From: Chloroflexota bacterium | GTDB taxonomy: Bacteria > Chloroflexota > Dormibacteria > Dormibacterales > Dormibacteraceae | DNA: 53,817 bases | Assembly (NCBI GenBank): GCA_005880945.1 | Contig: VBIU01000013.1 | Span: forward strand, 1 to 53,817 | Direction: 5' to 3' | Part shown: piece by piece, positions 30,802 through 39,651 of the stretch | How the letters are laid out: every line of letters starts with the position of its first letter | Position numbering within the stretch: position 1 is the stretch's first letter | Program-made: the position numbers and the translations under genes | The notes under the pieces: model-generated | Told to the model about the DNA's origin: nothing | Database searches by the model: none | Seen by the model: the letters and a program-made list of their open reading frames with translations, nothing else

Positions 30802-32256
30802 TCAGGCCGAGGCTCGCGCTTCCTCGTCGAGGATCGGCAGCTCCTCAAGGGGGCGTGAGCTCGGCGCATCGCTAGACTGCGCTGACGCCGGCCGGCTGCC
30901 GAAACCCGTGAGAATCGTTTCGAGGACGGGCAGCGCATGGAGCACCTGCTTCGACCGGATCAGCAGGTCCCAGAGCGGCTCGAACTTCTTCCAGCCTCCG
31001 GCGTAAGCCAGGTGTCTCAGGCGCGATCTCAACCCCGCCTTCGACGACGCCCCACGCCAGATGGCACCCCACCGGTAGAAATCCCGGTAGGCACGCCAGT
31101 AGCCGTCTTCCAGCTGCTGCGGGGTGAGGCTCTGCGGCTTGAAGACGACGTGACGGGTGTCGAACAGATCCCAGTCGTGGTGCAGCACCCGATTGTCCGC
31201 ATCCATGCGGCGATACAGTGCGGTGTCCGGGTATGGCGTGAGGATGTGGTACGTCGCGGTTTCGATGCCGTTCTCGACCGCCCATTCGACAGTTCGGTCG
31301 AACACGTCGGGCCCGTCGTGATCCATGCCGAAGACAAAGCTCCCGTTGACCATCACGCCCAGGTCGTGCAACCGGCGGATCGCTTCCGAGTAGTCGCGCC
31401 CGATGTTCTGGTACTTGCGCTGGTCTTGCAGATTGGCCGAGTTGACGGTCTCAAAGCCGACGAACAGGCTGCGCAAGCCTGACCGCACAGCTTTCTCCAG
31501 GACCACCGGCTGCTCGAGCACCGACTTGACGGTCCCGGCTGCCTGCCAGAGGCGTCCCATGCCCGCCATCCCGTCGAACAAGGCCGCGGCGAAGTTCGGA
31601 TTTCCAAATAGATGGTCGTCCAGGAAGTAGAGGTGCCGCCCGGGCAATCGATCGATCTCGGCGAGCGCTCGATCCACCTCCATCGTGTAGAACTGCTTGC
31701 CTCCCTGGAAGAAGGCGACTTTGTAGCAGAAGTCGCACACGTGTGGGCAGCCGCGAGAGACGACGATCGAGTTCGGCACCAGGTACAAATGCCGCTTGAT
31801 CAAGTCGCGCCGGATGGGCGGAAGCGCCGCGAGCGTCCTCTCGTGCGAAACGTATCGGAAGGCTGGCGCTCCTCGCCTCAAGTCATCGAGGAATTGAGGC
31901 CAGGTGTCCTCGCCGGGTCCCATGAAGATATGGTCGGCATGCGACGCGGCTTCGTCGGGCAGCGACGTTACGTGCAGCCCGCCGAGCACGACTCTCGCTC
32001 CACGCCGGCGGTAATGGTCGGCGATCTCGTAGGACCGGCGAGCCGACGTGATGTAGACCTGGATCACGACAAGGTCGGGCTCATCGTCCAGCCTCAGCTT
32101 TTCGACGTGCTCGTCGCAGATCGTGACCTCGTCGTCGTCCCCCAGGTAGGCGGCAAGGGTGGCCAGGCCCAGCGGTGGGAAGAGCGAATATTTGATCGGC
32201 CGGAAGAACGGGCTGGTGGCTTCTGTAAGGGCCGGCAGGATCATCTTGACCCTCAA
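30802..32256 (-). CDS. B12-binding-domain radical SAM protein
   Basis: This 484-residue protein has an N-terminal cobalamin-binding-like Rossmann domain (PPLGLATLAAYLGDDDEVTI, VVLGGLHVTSLPDEAA). A radical-SAM core follows with the CxxxCxxC cluster in VSRGCPHVCDFCYKVAFF, then YFLDDHLFGN and SGLRSLFVGFETVN. The C-terminal 100 residues are of the DUF4070 sort seen in hopanoid- and lipid-modifying members. TTG at 32256 follows GGAGG at 9 bp; ATG at 32244 is the alternative. It is an orphan gene, so the substrate (lipid, cofactor or secondary metabolite) is open. Confidence 0.88.
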   Translation of the reverse strand: MRVKMILPALTEATSPFFRPIKYSLFPPLGLATLAAYLGDDDEVTICDEHVEKLRLDDEPDLVVIQVYITSARRSYEIADHYRRRGARVVLGGLHVTSLPDEAASHADHIFMGPGEDTWPQFLDDLRRGAPAFRYVSHERTLAALPPIRRDLIKRHLYLVPNSIVVSRGCPHVCDFCYKVAFFQGGKQFYTMEVDRALAEIDRLPGRHLYFLDDHLFGNPNFAAALFDGMAGMGRLWQAAGTVKSVLEQPVVLEKAVRSGLRSLFVGFETVNSANLQDQRKYQNIGRDYSEAIRRLHDLGVMVNGSFVFGMDHDGPDVFDRTVEWAVENGIETATYHILTPYPDTALYRRMDADNRVLHHDWDLFDTRHVVFKPQSLTPQQLEDGYWRAYRDFYRWGAIWRGASSKAGLRSRLRHLAYAGGWKKFEPLWDLLIRSKQVLHALPVLETILTGFGSRPASAQSSDAPSSRPLEELPILDEEARASA

Positions 32257-32357
32257 AGAGCCAGGACCTCCGCCCTACCCATGCAGCCTGAACGCGAATC
32301 CGGGGCAAGCGGTTACAGCTATCGCCCGGCAGTTCTCGGGCTGCCATCCTTACCGGC

Positions 32358-33011
32358 ATGGGTCAGGCCCGCGGGGCAGGTCGAAGCTTCAACCAGCTGG
32401 CGGGCACGAGTCTCGACCGGCTCGCGGGCATCTCTGACGGCATTTTTGCCGTTGGCATGACCCTCCTCGTCCTGGGCCTTGCAGTGCCCGCTCTGAGCTC
32501 CTCCGAGACCAATGAAAGCGGGCTGGCTCGTGCACTGGCCGAGCTCGGCCCAAACGTTCTGATCTACACCATGAGCTTCATGACGCTCGGCATTTTCTGG
32601 GTCGGCCAGGGGACTCAGCTGAGCCAGCTGGTGCGCAGCAATCGCCACTTTGTCTGGCTGCAGCTCGCCTTCCTGTTTGCCGTGACGCTGGTTCCGTTTT
32701 CGACGGCGCTGCTGGCCCACTTTCCCGGCCTGAAGTTGGCCCTGGTCGAATACTGGCTCAATATTGTTCTGCTCGGCGCGATGCTCCTGGCCGGCCTCGA
32801 ATACGGCCTGAGGGCACACTTGTTTGAGGAGACGGAGCAGCCAGACATGGCCCGCTTGATGCGCGGGCGGATCCTGATCGCTCAGTCGCTCTACGCCTTC
32901 GCCACCGCCCTCTGTCTCGTCTTTCCAACATGGGTGAGCATTGCGCTGATTGTGCTCATCCAGCTGAATTACGTGATCGCGCCTCGGATTCCGATCCTGC
33001 GCAGGTTCTAA
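32358..33011 (+). CDS. TMEM175-family (DUF1211) potassium-channel-like protein
   Basis: This 217-residue protein has six predicted membrane spans. RLAGISDGIFAVGMTLLVL corresponds to the family's RxxxFSD signature on the first helix, with Phe replaced by Ile. Bacterial TMEM175 homologues form tetrameric, weakly K+-selective channels. FMTLGIFWVGQGTQLSQL and RSNRHFVWLQLAFLFAVTLVPFST are also typical. It lies alone, divergent from the radical SAM gene, and convergent with the DUF5519 gene. Confidence 0.88.
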   Translation: MGQARGAGRSFNQLAGTSLDRLAGISDGIFAVGMTLLVLGLAVPALSSSETNESGLARALAELGPNVLIYTMSFMTLGIFWVGQGTQLSQLVRSNRHFVWLQLAFLFAVTLVPFSTALLAHFPGLKLALVEYWLNIVLLGAMLLAGLEYGLRAHLFEETEQPDMARLMRGRILIAQSLYAFATALCLVFPTWVSIALIVLIQLNYVIAPRIPILRRF

Positions 33012-33015
33012 TAGA

Positions 33016-33339
33016 TCACTCGCGCCGCTTGGGTGTCGTGTAGCGCTGGTACTGCATACGAAAGAGGTCGATCACCCTCGAGGCGTCTTCCGGGCCGGCC
33101 ATCCAACAGCTGACCCATCCCGTGTCGGGTAGGACGTGGTGAGGCTCGGCCCGACCGGCGGCGATTACCTCATCGTGAATCGTGCGAGGCAGCGGCAGGT
33201 CGGCCAGGCGGTCGCCATGAACGTGGCCCATCTCCTTGCGACCGTAGCGGTACTCGGTGCCACCGAAGCGATGCGGAATCGCCTCCACTCCGGGCCAGGT
33301 AAGCACCGCTTCTCTGATCAGGTCACCGGCGCCTTTCAC
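33016..33339 (-). CDS. DUF5519 (luciferase-domain) protein
   Basis: This protein of about 107 residues has the layout LTWPGVEAIPHRFGGTEYRY, GHVHGDRLADLPLPRTIHDE, PHHVLPDTGWVSCWMAGPED and VIDLFRMQYQRYT, matching the small luciferase-like family DUF5519. These have no known activity. The GTG at 33339 is chosen because longer starts overlap the divergent hydrolase gene. A CGGGACTAACATA motif, also found at 20404-20416, lies upstream. Confidence 0.8.
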   Translation of the reverse strand: MKGAGDLIREAVLTWPGVEAIPHRFGGTEYRYGRKEMGHVHGDRLADLPLPRTIHDEVIAAGRAEPHHVLPDTGWVSCWMAGPEDASRVIDLFRMQYQRYTTPKRRE

Positions 33340-33363
33340 ATTGGTGCTAACCGAACGGCGCAG

Positions 33364-33376
33364 TATGTTAGTCCCG
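33364..33376 (-). promoter_or_regulatory. Promoter motif CGGGACTAACATA, copy 2
   Basis: It is identical over 13 bp to 20404-20416. TAACAT would be the -10 box of the DUF5519 gene, with the start codon about 24 bp downstream. Confidence 0.45.
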
Positions 33377-33406
33377 GTCAGGCTCGGGGTTGGGAGATTG
33401 GTGAAC

Positions 33407-34252
33407 ATGGTCGACACAAAGGTTCGTACCGCCGCAGAGCAGATCGAACGCGCCAACGCGACCAGCGTGACTCCCGTTGTCTTCATTCACGGCCTCTGGC
33501 TGCTTCCGACCAGCTGGGAGCGCTGGGCGGCGGTCTTCGATCAAGCCGGCTACGCCTCGGTCACCCCAGGATGGCCTGATGATCCAGACACCGTCGAGGA
33601 GGCCAATGCACACCCTGAGGTCTTCGCCCGCAAGACGGTTGGACAGGTGGCCAATCACTACGCAGAGCTGGTCGGCCGGTTGAAGAGGAAGCCGGCTGTG
33701 ATCGGGCACTCCTTCGGTGGTCTGCTGGCACAGATCGTCGCCGGGCGCGGCCTCTCGTCAGCCACTGTGGCGATCGACCCCGCGCCGTTCCGCGGAGTGC
33801 TGCCGCTTCCGCTGTCGGCGCTCAAGGCCGCATCGCCCGTCCTCACCAACCCCGCCAACCGCAGCAAAGCTGTCCCACTTACGTACGAGCAGTTTCGCTT
33901 CGCCTTCGCCAACGCCGTCAGCGAGAGCGAGGCGAGGGAGCTTTACAAGACGTTCGCCGTACCGGCGCCCGGCGCGCCGCTGTTCCAGGCGGCGACCGCC
34001 AACCTGAACCCGTGGACGGAGGCGCAGGTCGACAGCAAGAACCCAGAGCGGGGACCACTGCTGATCATTTCGGGCGAGAAGGACAACACGGTGCCGTGGG
34101 CGATCTCAAATGCCTCCTACAAGAAGCAGAGGCGCAACCAGGGTGTGACCGAGATCACCGAGATGCCGAACCGCGGGCATTCGCTCGTTATCGACGGCGG
34201 ATGGCGCGAGGTCGCCGACACAGCGCTCGCATTCGTGAAGCGTTTCGTCTAG
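33407..34252 (+). CDS. Alpha/beta hydrolase
   Basis: This 281-residue hydrolase has a complete catalytic set: oxyanion strand VVFIHGLWLLPTSWERW, nucleophile IGHSFGGLLAQ (Ser), acid in IISGEKDNTVPW (Asp) and base NRGHSLVID (His). It starts at ATG 33407 with a weak GGGAG about 10 bp before. The N-terminal motif HGLWLLP and lack of signal peptide suggest a cytosolic esterase or lipase-like enzyme of unknown substrate. It is divergent from the DUF5519 gene. Confidence 0.88.
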   Translation: MVDTKVRTAAEQIERANATSVTPVVFIHGLWLLPTSWERWAAVFDQAGYASVTPGWPDDPDTVEEANAHPEVFARKTVGQVANHYAELVGRLKRKPAVIGHSFGGLLAQIVAGRGLSSATVAIDPAPFRGVLPLPLSALKAASPVLTNPANRSKAVPLTYEQFRFAFANAVSESEARELYKTFAVPAPGAPLFQAATANLNPWTEAQVDSKNPERGPLLIISGEKDNTVPWAISNASYKKQRRNQGVTEITEMPNRGHSLVIDGGWREVADTALAFVKRFV

Positions 34253-34258
34253 CTACTT

Positions 34259-34636
34259 CTAGGACGCCGGCCTAATGGCGCGGTACATGACGATGCCGCC
34301 GTTGGACCGCGCCGCCAGCTGGTCGTTCGGAGTGTGGCCGCTGACCTGATAGATGGGCGTTCCGGGATCCAGGAACGCAGCGTCGCCGTCTTTTAGTCGG
34401 TAGCTGGGGTCGCAGACATTGCCACTCACCTTGAACTTCACGTGGGCGTAGACGGGGCCAAGGTCGCTTTCCTGGAGGAAAGCCTGAGATTCTGGCCCTG
34501 CGACGTATTGCGTTGAGCCGACCTGGATGAAATCGACCCAATCGATCTGTGCGGTGCAGCCGGGTGGCGAGCCCGGACGCATACAGGCAGACGCAAGCAA
34601 GAGCGCCCCTAGCGCGACCACGGCTTTGGATTTCAT
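34259..34636 (-). CDS. Small exported lipoprotein-like protein
   Basis: This protein of about 125 residues starts MKSKAVVALGALLLASACMRPG, a signal peptide with a lipobox-like Cys. The mature part has a beta-rich pattern (IDWVDFIQVGSTQYV, YAHVKFKVSGNVCD, GTPIYQVSGHTP) and two more Cys that may be bonded. I do not recognise the family. A TTG at 34648 is an alternative start. It converges with the hydrolase gene, 6 bp apart. Confidence 0.7.
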   Translation of the reverse strand: MKSKAVVALGALLLASACMRPGSPPGCTAQIDWVDFIQVGSTQYVAGPESQAFLQESDLGPVYAHVKFKVSGNVCDPSYRLKDGDAAFLDPGTPIYQVSGHTPNDQLAARSNGGIVMYRAIRPAS

Positions 34637-34810
34637 TCCCTCACTCAACGCTAAGTCGCACCACCGGGTAACGGCGGAGCCGAGGCTGAGGTTTGGTTAC
34701 CTTTCTCCTTTAGGAACACAAGGGCCCAGAGCGACTGTGGCCGCCTCGAGCATCCGCACGGCCGATTGGCACCTACCCCGACCCGAAGGTCCTTTACGCT
34801 TCCCAGGGGC

Positions 34811-34885
34811 GCCGGCGTAGCTCAACGGCAGAGCAGCTGTTTTGTAAACAGCAGGTTACGGGTTCGATTCCTGTCGCCGGCTCCA
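34811..34885 (+). tRNA. tRNA-Thr(TGT)
   Basis: The acceptor pairs GCCGGCG with CGCCGGC, with discriminator T and encoded CCA. The D-arm is AGCTCAACGGCAGAGC. The anticodon stem GCTGT/ACAGC encloses TTTGTAA (anticodon TGT). The T-arm is ACGGG-TTCGATT-CCTGT. Confidence 0.95.
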
Positions 34886-34951
34886 TGTCGGGGTCGTGGC
34901 GCGGCACAATCTCCTTAGGTCGCGGGCAGCGATGGTTCAGGAGGGATCCGA

Positions 34952-35416
34952 GTGGACGCTCAGGAAAGGAAGGCCCTGGTCCGGCAATACCGGGACGGGC
35001 ACCGCGCGGTCGTCGAGGCGCTTCGAGGCTTGAAGGACGATGAGCTCGATCGCTCGGCGAGCAACGAATGGACTCCCCGCACCATCGTTCACCACCTCGC
35101 CGACAGCGAGATGACCTCCGCCATCCGGCTGCGCCGCCTGATCGCGGAGGACGATCCTCTGATCCAGGGCTATGACGAGGCGCAGTTTGCAAGCAGGCTG
35201 ACAACCGACCGGCCCATCGAGCCGTCGCTCGAAGCGATGCGGTGGGCCCGCGAATCCACGGCCCAGATCCTCGAGCGGCTCACCGACGACGACTGGCTGC
35301 GCGCCGGCACCCACAGCGAGAGCGGCCCGTACTCCGTCGAGGACTGGCTCACCATCTATGCCAACCACGGCCACGACCACGCCAAGCAGATCGAGCGCTC
35401 CCGAGGCCGGTCCTAG
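34952..35416 (+). CDS. DinB-family metal-binding protein
   Basis: This 154-residue four-helix-bundle protein has the three-His pattern of DinB/YfiT proteins: RTIVHHLADSEMTS and the C-terminal NHGHDHAKQIE. It starts at GTG with AGGAGGGA about 8 bp upstream. Such proteins are often thiol transferases or have unknown activity. The stop is one base from the M20 peptidase ATG, so both are in one operon. Confidence 0.85.
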   Translation: MDAQERKALVRQYRDGHRAVVEALRGLKDDELDRSASNEWTPRTIVHHLADSEMTSAIRLRRLIAEDDPLIQGYDEAQFASRLTTDRPIEPSLEAMRWARESTAQILERLTDDDWLRAGTHSESGPYSVEDWLTIYANHGHDHAKQIERSRGRS

Positions 35417-35417
35417 G

Positions 35418-36806
35418 ATGGCGACGACTCACGCGCTGATGGAGGAGGCGCTGGCCAAGGCGGCCTCCGCCCGCAACACCGACCTCGCCGATCTCATGGA
35501 AGAGCTCCGGATACCCTCGATCAGCACCCTGCCCGAGAGCCGCGACGACTGCCTGCGCAACGCCCGCTGGCTGTGCGACCGCATGCAGGCCCTCGGAATG
35601 ACTGTCGAGATCGTGGACGTCATCAAGAACGGCAACCCAGTCGTGGTCGCGGAGTGGAACGGGCAGCCCGGGAAGCCCCATCTGACCATCTACGGCCATT
35701 ACGACGTCCAGCCGCCCGACCCCCTCGACGAATGGAAGTCACCCCCATTCGAACCCGAAGTTAGGCACGGACACCTCTACGCGCGAGGCTGCGCGGACAA
35801 CAAGGGCAACCACATGGCGACCCTGAAAGCGGTCGAGCACCTCTTCGCCGCCGGCGGTCCGCCCGTCAACCTGCGCTTCCTGATCGAGGGCGAGGAGGAG
35901 GTCAGCGGCGAGTCGCTGGGCCGCTATCTCCGGGCCAACGGCTCGAAGCTCAAGACCGACTCGGTGCTGGTGTGGGACGGCGGCTTCGACGAGGCAGACA
36001 ATCCGACGCTGGCGACTGCCCTGCGAGGCATCCTCTACGTCGAGCTGCACGCGAGCGGCGCCGCCGTCGACCTTCATTCAGGGATGTACGGCGGTGTTGC
36101 GCCGAACCCGATCAACACGCTTGCGCTCGTCATCGGCGAGCTCAAGGATCGCAATGGCCACATCACGATTCCAGGCTTCTACGACGCCGTCAAGCCGCCC
36201 ACCGAAGAGGAGCTGGCGGACTGGAAGAAGAAGGACGAGCACTACGCGAAGATGATTCAGAAGATGTCGGGGGCGCCTGCTCTCGAGGGAGAGCCTGGGT
36301 TCATGGCCCTCGAGCGCACAGGCAGCCGCCCGACTCTGGACGCGAACGGCATCATCGGCGGTTTCACGGGCGAGGGCGAGAAGACTGTGATCGCGGCGCG
36401 GGCCTCGGCCAAAGTCAGCATGCGCCTGGTGCCCGACCAGGACTTCAAGACGATCCTTGCCTCACTCGAGAAGCACATCGAAGCGCTCACGACTCCAGGC
36501 GTCCGGATCAAGGTCGAGGTGCTCGGGGCTGCGCCTCCTGTCACGTGCAGCGTCGACCATGCTGCGGCGCACGCCTTGCGGGCGGCCTACAAGGAGGCGT
36601 TTGGCAGGGAGACCGCATTGGTTCGCGTCGGGGGCTCGATACCCGTGTCGGTGGACTTCCAGCAGTCGGTCGGCGCTCCGCTGATGATCAGCGGGATCCC
36701 GCAGGCCGACGATGCGGTCCACTCACCGAACGAGCATCTCTCAGTCGACAACTATCACAAGGGCATCGAGGCGGTGATCCGCTTTATCTGCAAGCTCGGC
36801 GCTTAG
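35418..36806 (+). CDS. M20-family metallopeptidase (dipeptidase type)
   Basis: This 462-residue dizinc peptidase has metal ligands in IYGHYDVQPPDP (His), ARGCADNKGNHMA (Asp), EGEEEVSGES (catalytic Glu plus Glu) and the dimerisation lid domain around residues 215-320 (SGMYGGVAPNPIN). HSPNEHLSVDNY near the end gives the last His. It looks closest to cytosolic nonspecific dipeptidase/CNDP-like members. No signal peptide, so it acts in the cytosol. It follows the DinB gene after one base. Confidence 0.92.
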   Translation: MATTHALMEEALAKAASARNTDLADLMEELRIPSISTLPESRDDCLRNARWLCDRMQALGMTVEIVDVIKNGNPVVVAEWNGQPGKPHLTIYGHYDVQPPDPLDEWKSPPFEPEVRHGHLYARGCADNKGNHMATLKAVEHLFAAGGPPVNLRFLIEGEEEVSGESLGRYLRANGSKLKTDSVLVWDGGFDEADNPTLATALRGILYVELHASGAAVDLHSGMYGGVAPNPINTLALVIGELKDRNGHITIPGFYDAVKPPTEEELADWKKKDEHYAKMIQKMSGAPALEGEPGFMALERTGSRPTLDANGIIGGFTGEGEKTVIAARASAKVSMRLVPDQDFKTILASLEKHIEALTTPGVRIKVEVLGAAPPVTCSVDHAAAHALRAAYKEAFGRETALVRVGGSIPVSVDFQQSVGAPLMISGIPQADDAVHSPNEHLSVDNYHKGIEAVIRFICKLGA

Positions 36807-36829
36807 CCACCACCGGTGTTGAGGGCAAG

Positions 36830-38296
36830 CTAAGGGCGCAGCTGCTCGACCCCTGCCTCGCCGCGTGCCAAACGCCCGCGGAGCACCGCGAAATACCAGA
36901 GGGCGGCGACGGCGAGCACGATGACCACCACCAGGTCGGCGTGCCAGAAGGCCTCGGGGATCATCAGCGCCCCCAGCGCGATGAGCGTCCATACGAGGGC
37001 GGCGATCATCACCGGGCGCGCCCATACGCCAAGGTCGAACGCCTCGGGCAGCTTGTCCATGCGGTGGCGCCGCATCACATAAGCGAGCACCGTGAGGAAG
37101 TACACGATGAATGGAAGAGTCGCGGTGGCCGTGATGAGGAGCAGGAATGCATCGCCGCCCTTTCCTGTAACTGAGCTGACGTAGCCCCAGGCGACGAACA
37201 CCAGGCCGAGCGACGATGCGGTGACCAGCGCCCGGATCGGAGTCTGCGTCCGCGGGTTGACCTTGCGAAGCTGCGATGAGAAGGGAAGGATGTTGTCGCG
37301 GGCAAACGAGAAAATGAGCCGGCCCGTTGCGGCGAGACCGATGACATCGAGGGCGAAGATCGCGAACGCGACGATGACTACGAAAACGTCCCTCGCGCCA
37401 TCGCCCATCCAGTACTGAACGATGTCGACGAGGGGCACGGGCGAAGCGCTGATCGTTCGCAGGTCAGGGATCGCGATGGTGAATCCGATCAGCGCGACCA
37501 TGCCGAGAATCGCGGAGCTCGCGACCGACCAGATGACCGCTTTCGGCACTGTGATCCGGGCGGCCACCGCCTCCTCGCCGAGGTCTGCGGCGAGCTCGAA
37601 ACCGACCAGCGTGAAGATTCCCATCAGAGCCGCGAACGGCAGCGCAGCGATGATGTCGAATCCGTGCACCCCACCCGTGTCGCCGAGGAACGTGATCGGA
37701 TGATTTGGCTTGATCGCCCACAGGACGAACAGGATCAGACCGAAACCGACCATGCCGGCGATTTCCGCAAAAACCGCGATGTTGTTGATGCGTGAAGCGA
37801 GGGCGATCGAGATGATGTTGATCGCGAGAACGGCGGCGAAGACGACCAGGGTGATGACCAGGTTGGTCGTCGGGTTGGATGGGTCGAGGTTGAGGATCGT
37901 GGCGATGATTGGCGCCTCGACCACGAAGTTGATCGCCGCGGCGCCCACCGCCAGGTAGCACAGGCCGACGAACCCGGTGAACCAGCCGTACGTCGTGTTG
38001 ACGAGCCGAGCTCCCCATTGATAGGAGTAGCCCGCGAGCGGGATACGGGTGCCAAGCTCGGCGACGACGAGCGCGATCAGCATCTGGCCCACCGCGGCTA
38101 CCGGCCACAGCCAGATCATCGCCGCGCCCAGATGTGCAAGGCCGAAGCCGTAGTTGGCGAAGAGGCCGGTGGTGATCGAGATGATCGAGAACGCGACCGC
38201 GTACAGCGAGAAGAGCTTCAGCGCACGCCGGAGCTCTTGCTTGTAGCCAAACGACTGATTGATCGCTTCGTCCGCGAGGCTCGCCTGTTCAGACAC
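36830..38296 (-). CDS. APC-family amino-acid permease
   Basis: This 488-residue secondary transporter has about 12 membrane spans. The first helix contains FSIISITTGLFANYGFG, with the unwound glycine-rich motif of the APC fold. GIFTLVGFELAADLGEEAV is helix-6 with its substrate-binding break. FARDNILPFSSQLRKVNPRT is the conserved cytosolic loop. It resembles GABA/amino-acid-choline-type permeases. GTG start follows GGAGGAG. Substrate unknown; the downstream dipeptidase is on the opposite strand. Confidence 0.9.
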   Translation of the reverse strand: MSEQASLADEAINQSFGYKQELRRALKLFSLYAVAFSIISITTGLFANYGFGLAHLGAAMIWLWPVAAVGQMLIALVVAELGTRIPLAGYSYQWGARLVNTTYGWFTGFVGLCYLAVGAAAINFVVEAPIIATILNLDPSNPTTNLVITLVVFAAVLAINIISIALASRINNIAVFAEIAGMVGFGLILFVLWAIKPNHPITFLGDTGGVHGFDIIAALPFAALMGIFTLVGFELAADLGEEAVAARITVPKAVIWSVASSAILGMVALIGFTIAIPDLRTISASPVPLVDIVQYWMGDGARDVFVVIVAFAIFALDVIGLAATGRLIFSFARDNILPFSSQLRKVNPRTQTPIRALVTASSLGLVFVAWGYVSSVTGKGGDAFLLLITATATLPFIVYFLTVLAYVMRRHRMDKLPEAFDLGVWARPVMIAALVWTLIALGALMIPEAFWHADLVVVIVLAVAALWYFAVLRGRLARGEAGVEQLRP

Positions 38297-38322
38297 TCAC
38301 GTCTCCTCCTCTCCTCGCCCCG

Positions 38323-39651
38323 CTAGCCGTGCTTGACGTCCCCAAGCACCCGATCGATGTATGAGTTCGAAAACATTCCGGTCGGGTCCAGGCGCCGCCG
38401 AACGGCCATGAACGGGTACCACATCGGGTAGCGGGGCCGAAGCGTTGCCGCTGTCTGGAAGTGGAGCTTTCCCCAATGCGGCCTTCCATCGTGGGCGTTC
38501 ATGATCGCTTCGACCTCACGGAAGTAGGGCTCGAACTCGAACTTGTTGAAGACGTGCACGGCGATGTAGCCGGTGGGCCGGCCGTAAGCGGTGCTGAGTG
38601 AGATATCGTCCTGCGCCGCGGCGCGAACCTCGACGGGGAAGCTGATCAGGAAACCTGTGCGCTGGATCATCGCCCGGATTTCACGTACCGCCTCGACGAT
38701 CTGGCCCCGCGGCAGCGCGTACTCCATCTCGGCAAAGCGCACGAGGCGTTCGTTGGCGAAGATGCGGTCGCTTCGATCGGTCATGACCTTCCGGCTCATC
38801 GTCCGGGCGGTGATCCGGGCCAGGTGAGGAATCCACGATCGCCTGAGCTGGGCCGCCCTCTGGATCAGCCCGAACGTGTGATTCTCGAGGAGGATGTCGT
38901 TGACCCAGGCGCCGAAGCCGGCCCGGCGTCCGTTGTCGGGAGCCGGATCCAGGGTGCGGTTGTTGCTGATCGCCTGCGCAACCTCGGTGTGAGGCCACCA
39001 AAAGAACTCGAAGTGGTCGTTGACGGCGCAGAGCTCGTCGAACCTGTCCAGCAGCTCCTCGACCTTATTCGGTTGCTGCACCGAGCGGATGTTGTAGGCG
39101 GGCACACAACGCAGAGTGACCGTCGACAGCACCCCGAGGGAGCCGAGACTGACCTGGACGGCTTTGAAGATTTCCGGCTCGCTGGCAGCGGAGCAGTGGA
39201 GGACCTCGCCGCTGGCGAGCACCATCGTCGCAGCGACGACCTGGCTCGAGATGTTGCGAAAGCGCTCACCGGTGCCGTGGGTCGCCGTCGAGATCGCACC
39301 GCTGATGGTCTGATAACCAACGTCGCCGATGTTCTCCATCGCAAGACCGGCGGCAGCGAGCGCCGCGCTGAGCTGGAGGATCGTGATGCCGGCCTGCACG
39401 CGCACGGTTCGAGTATCGCGATCGACCTCGAGCACCTTGTTGTAGCGGTCGAGCTTGATCAGCCGGCCCTCGGTGCAGGCGATGTCGGTGAAGGAGTGAC
39501 CGCTGCCGACCACCTTCACGCGCTCGCCGCGCTCGGCTGCGGCGAGCACTATCGCGACGATCTCATCCTCGCTCGCGGGCGAATCGATCGAGAGCGGGCG
39601 GCAGCTGTAGATGCCGGCCCAGTTGGTCCATCTTGGGCGACGCTTGATCAC
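38323..39651 (-). CDS. FAD-linked aldonolactone-oxidase-type oxidoreductase
   Basis: This 442-residue enzyme of the VAO family has the FAD-binding segment RVKVVGSGHSFTDIACTEG, whose His is the likely covalent flavin site. TISGAISTATHGTGER and a C-terminal HWGKLHFQTAATLRPRYP region follow, as in L-gulono- and D-arabinono-1,4-lactone oxidases. NSYIDRVLG closes the fold. GTG 39651 overlaps the stop of the upstream PLP-enzyme gene by 4 bp (GTGA). The two probably act in one pathway, perhaps on a sugar or hydroxy-amino acid. Confidence 0.88.
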   Translation of the reverse strand: MIKRRPRWTNWAGIYSCRPLSIDSPASEDEIVAIVLAAAERGERVKVVGSGHSFTDIACTEGRLIKLDRYNKVLEVDRDTRTVRVQAGITILQLSAALAAAGLAMENIGDVGYQTISGAISTATHGTGERFRNISSQVVAATMVLASGEVLHCSAASEPEIFKAVQVSLGSLGVLSTVTLRCVPAYNIRSVQQPNKVEELLDRFDELCAVNDHFEFFWWPHTEVAQAISNNRTLDPAPDNGRRAGFGAWVNDILLENHTFGLIQRAAQLRRSWIPHLARITARTMSRKVMTDRSDRIFANERLVRFAEMEYALPRGQIVEAVREIRAMIQRTGFLISFPVEVRAAAQDDISLSTAYGRPTGYIAVHVFNKFEFEPYFREVEAIMNAHDGRPHWGKLHFQTAATLRPRYPMWYPFMAVRRRLDPTGMFSNSYIDRVLGDVKHG

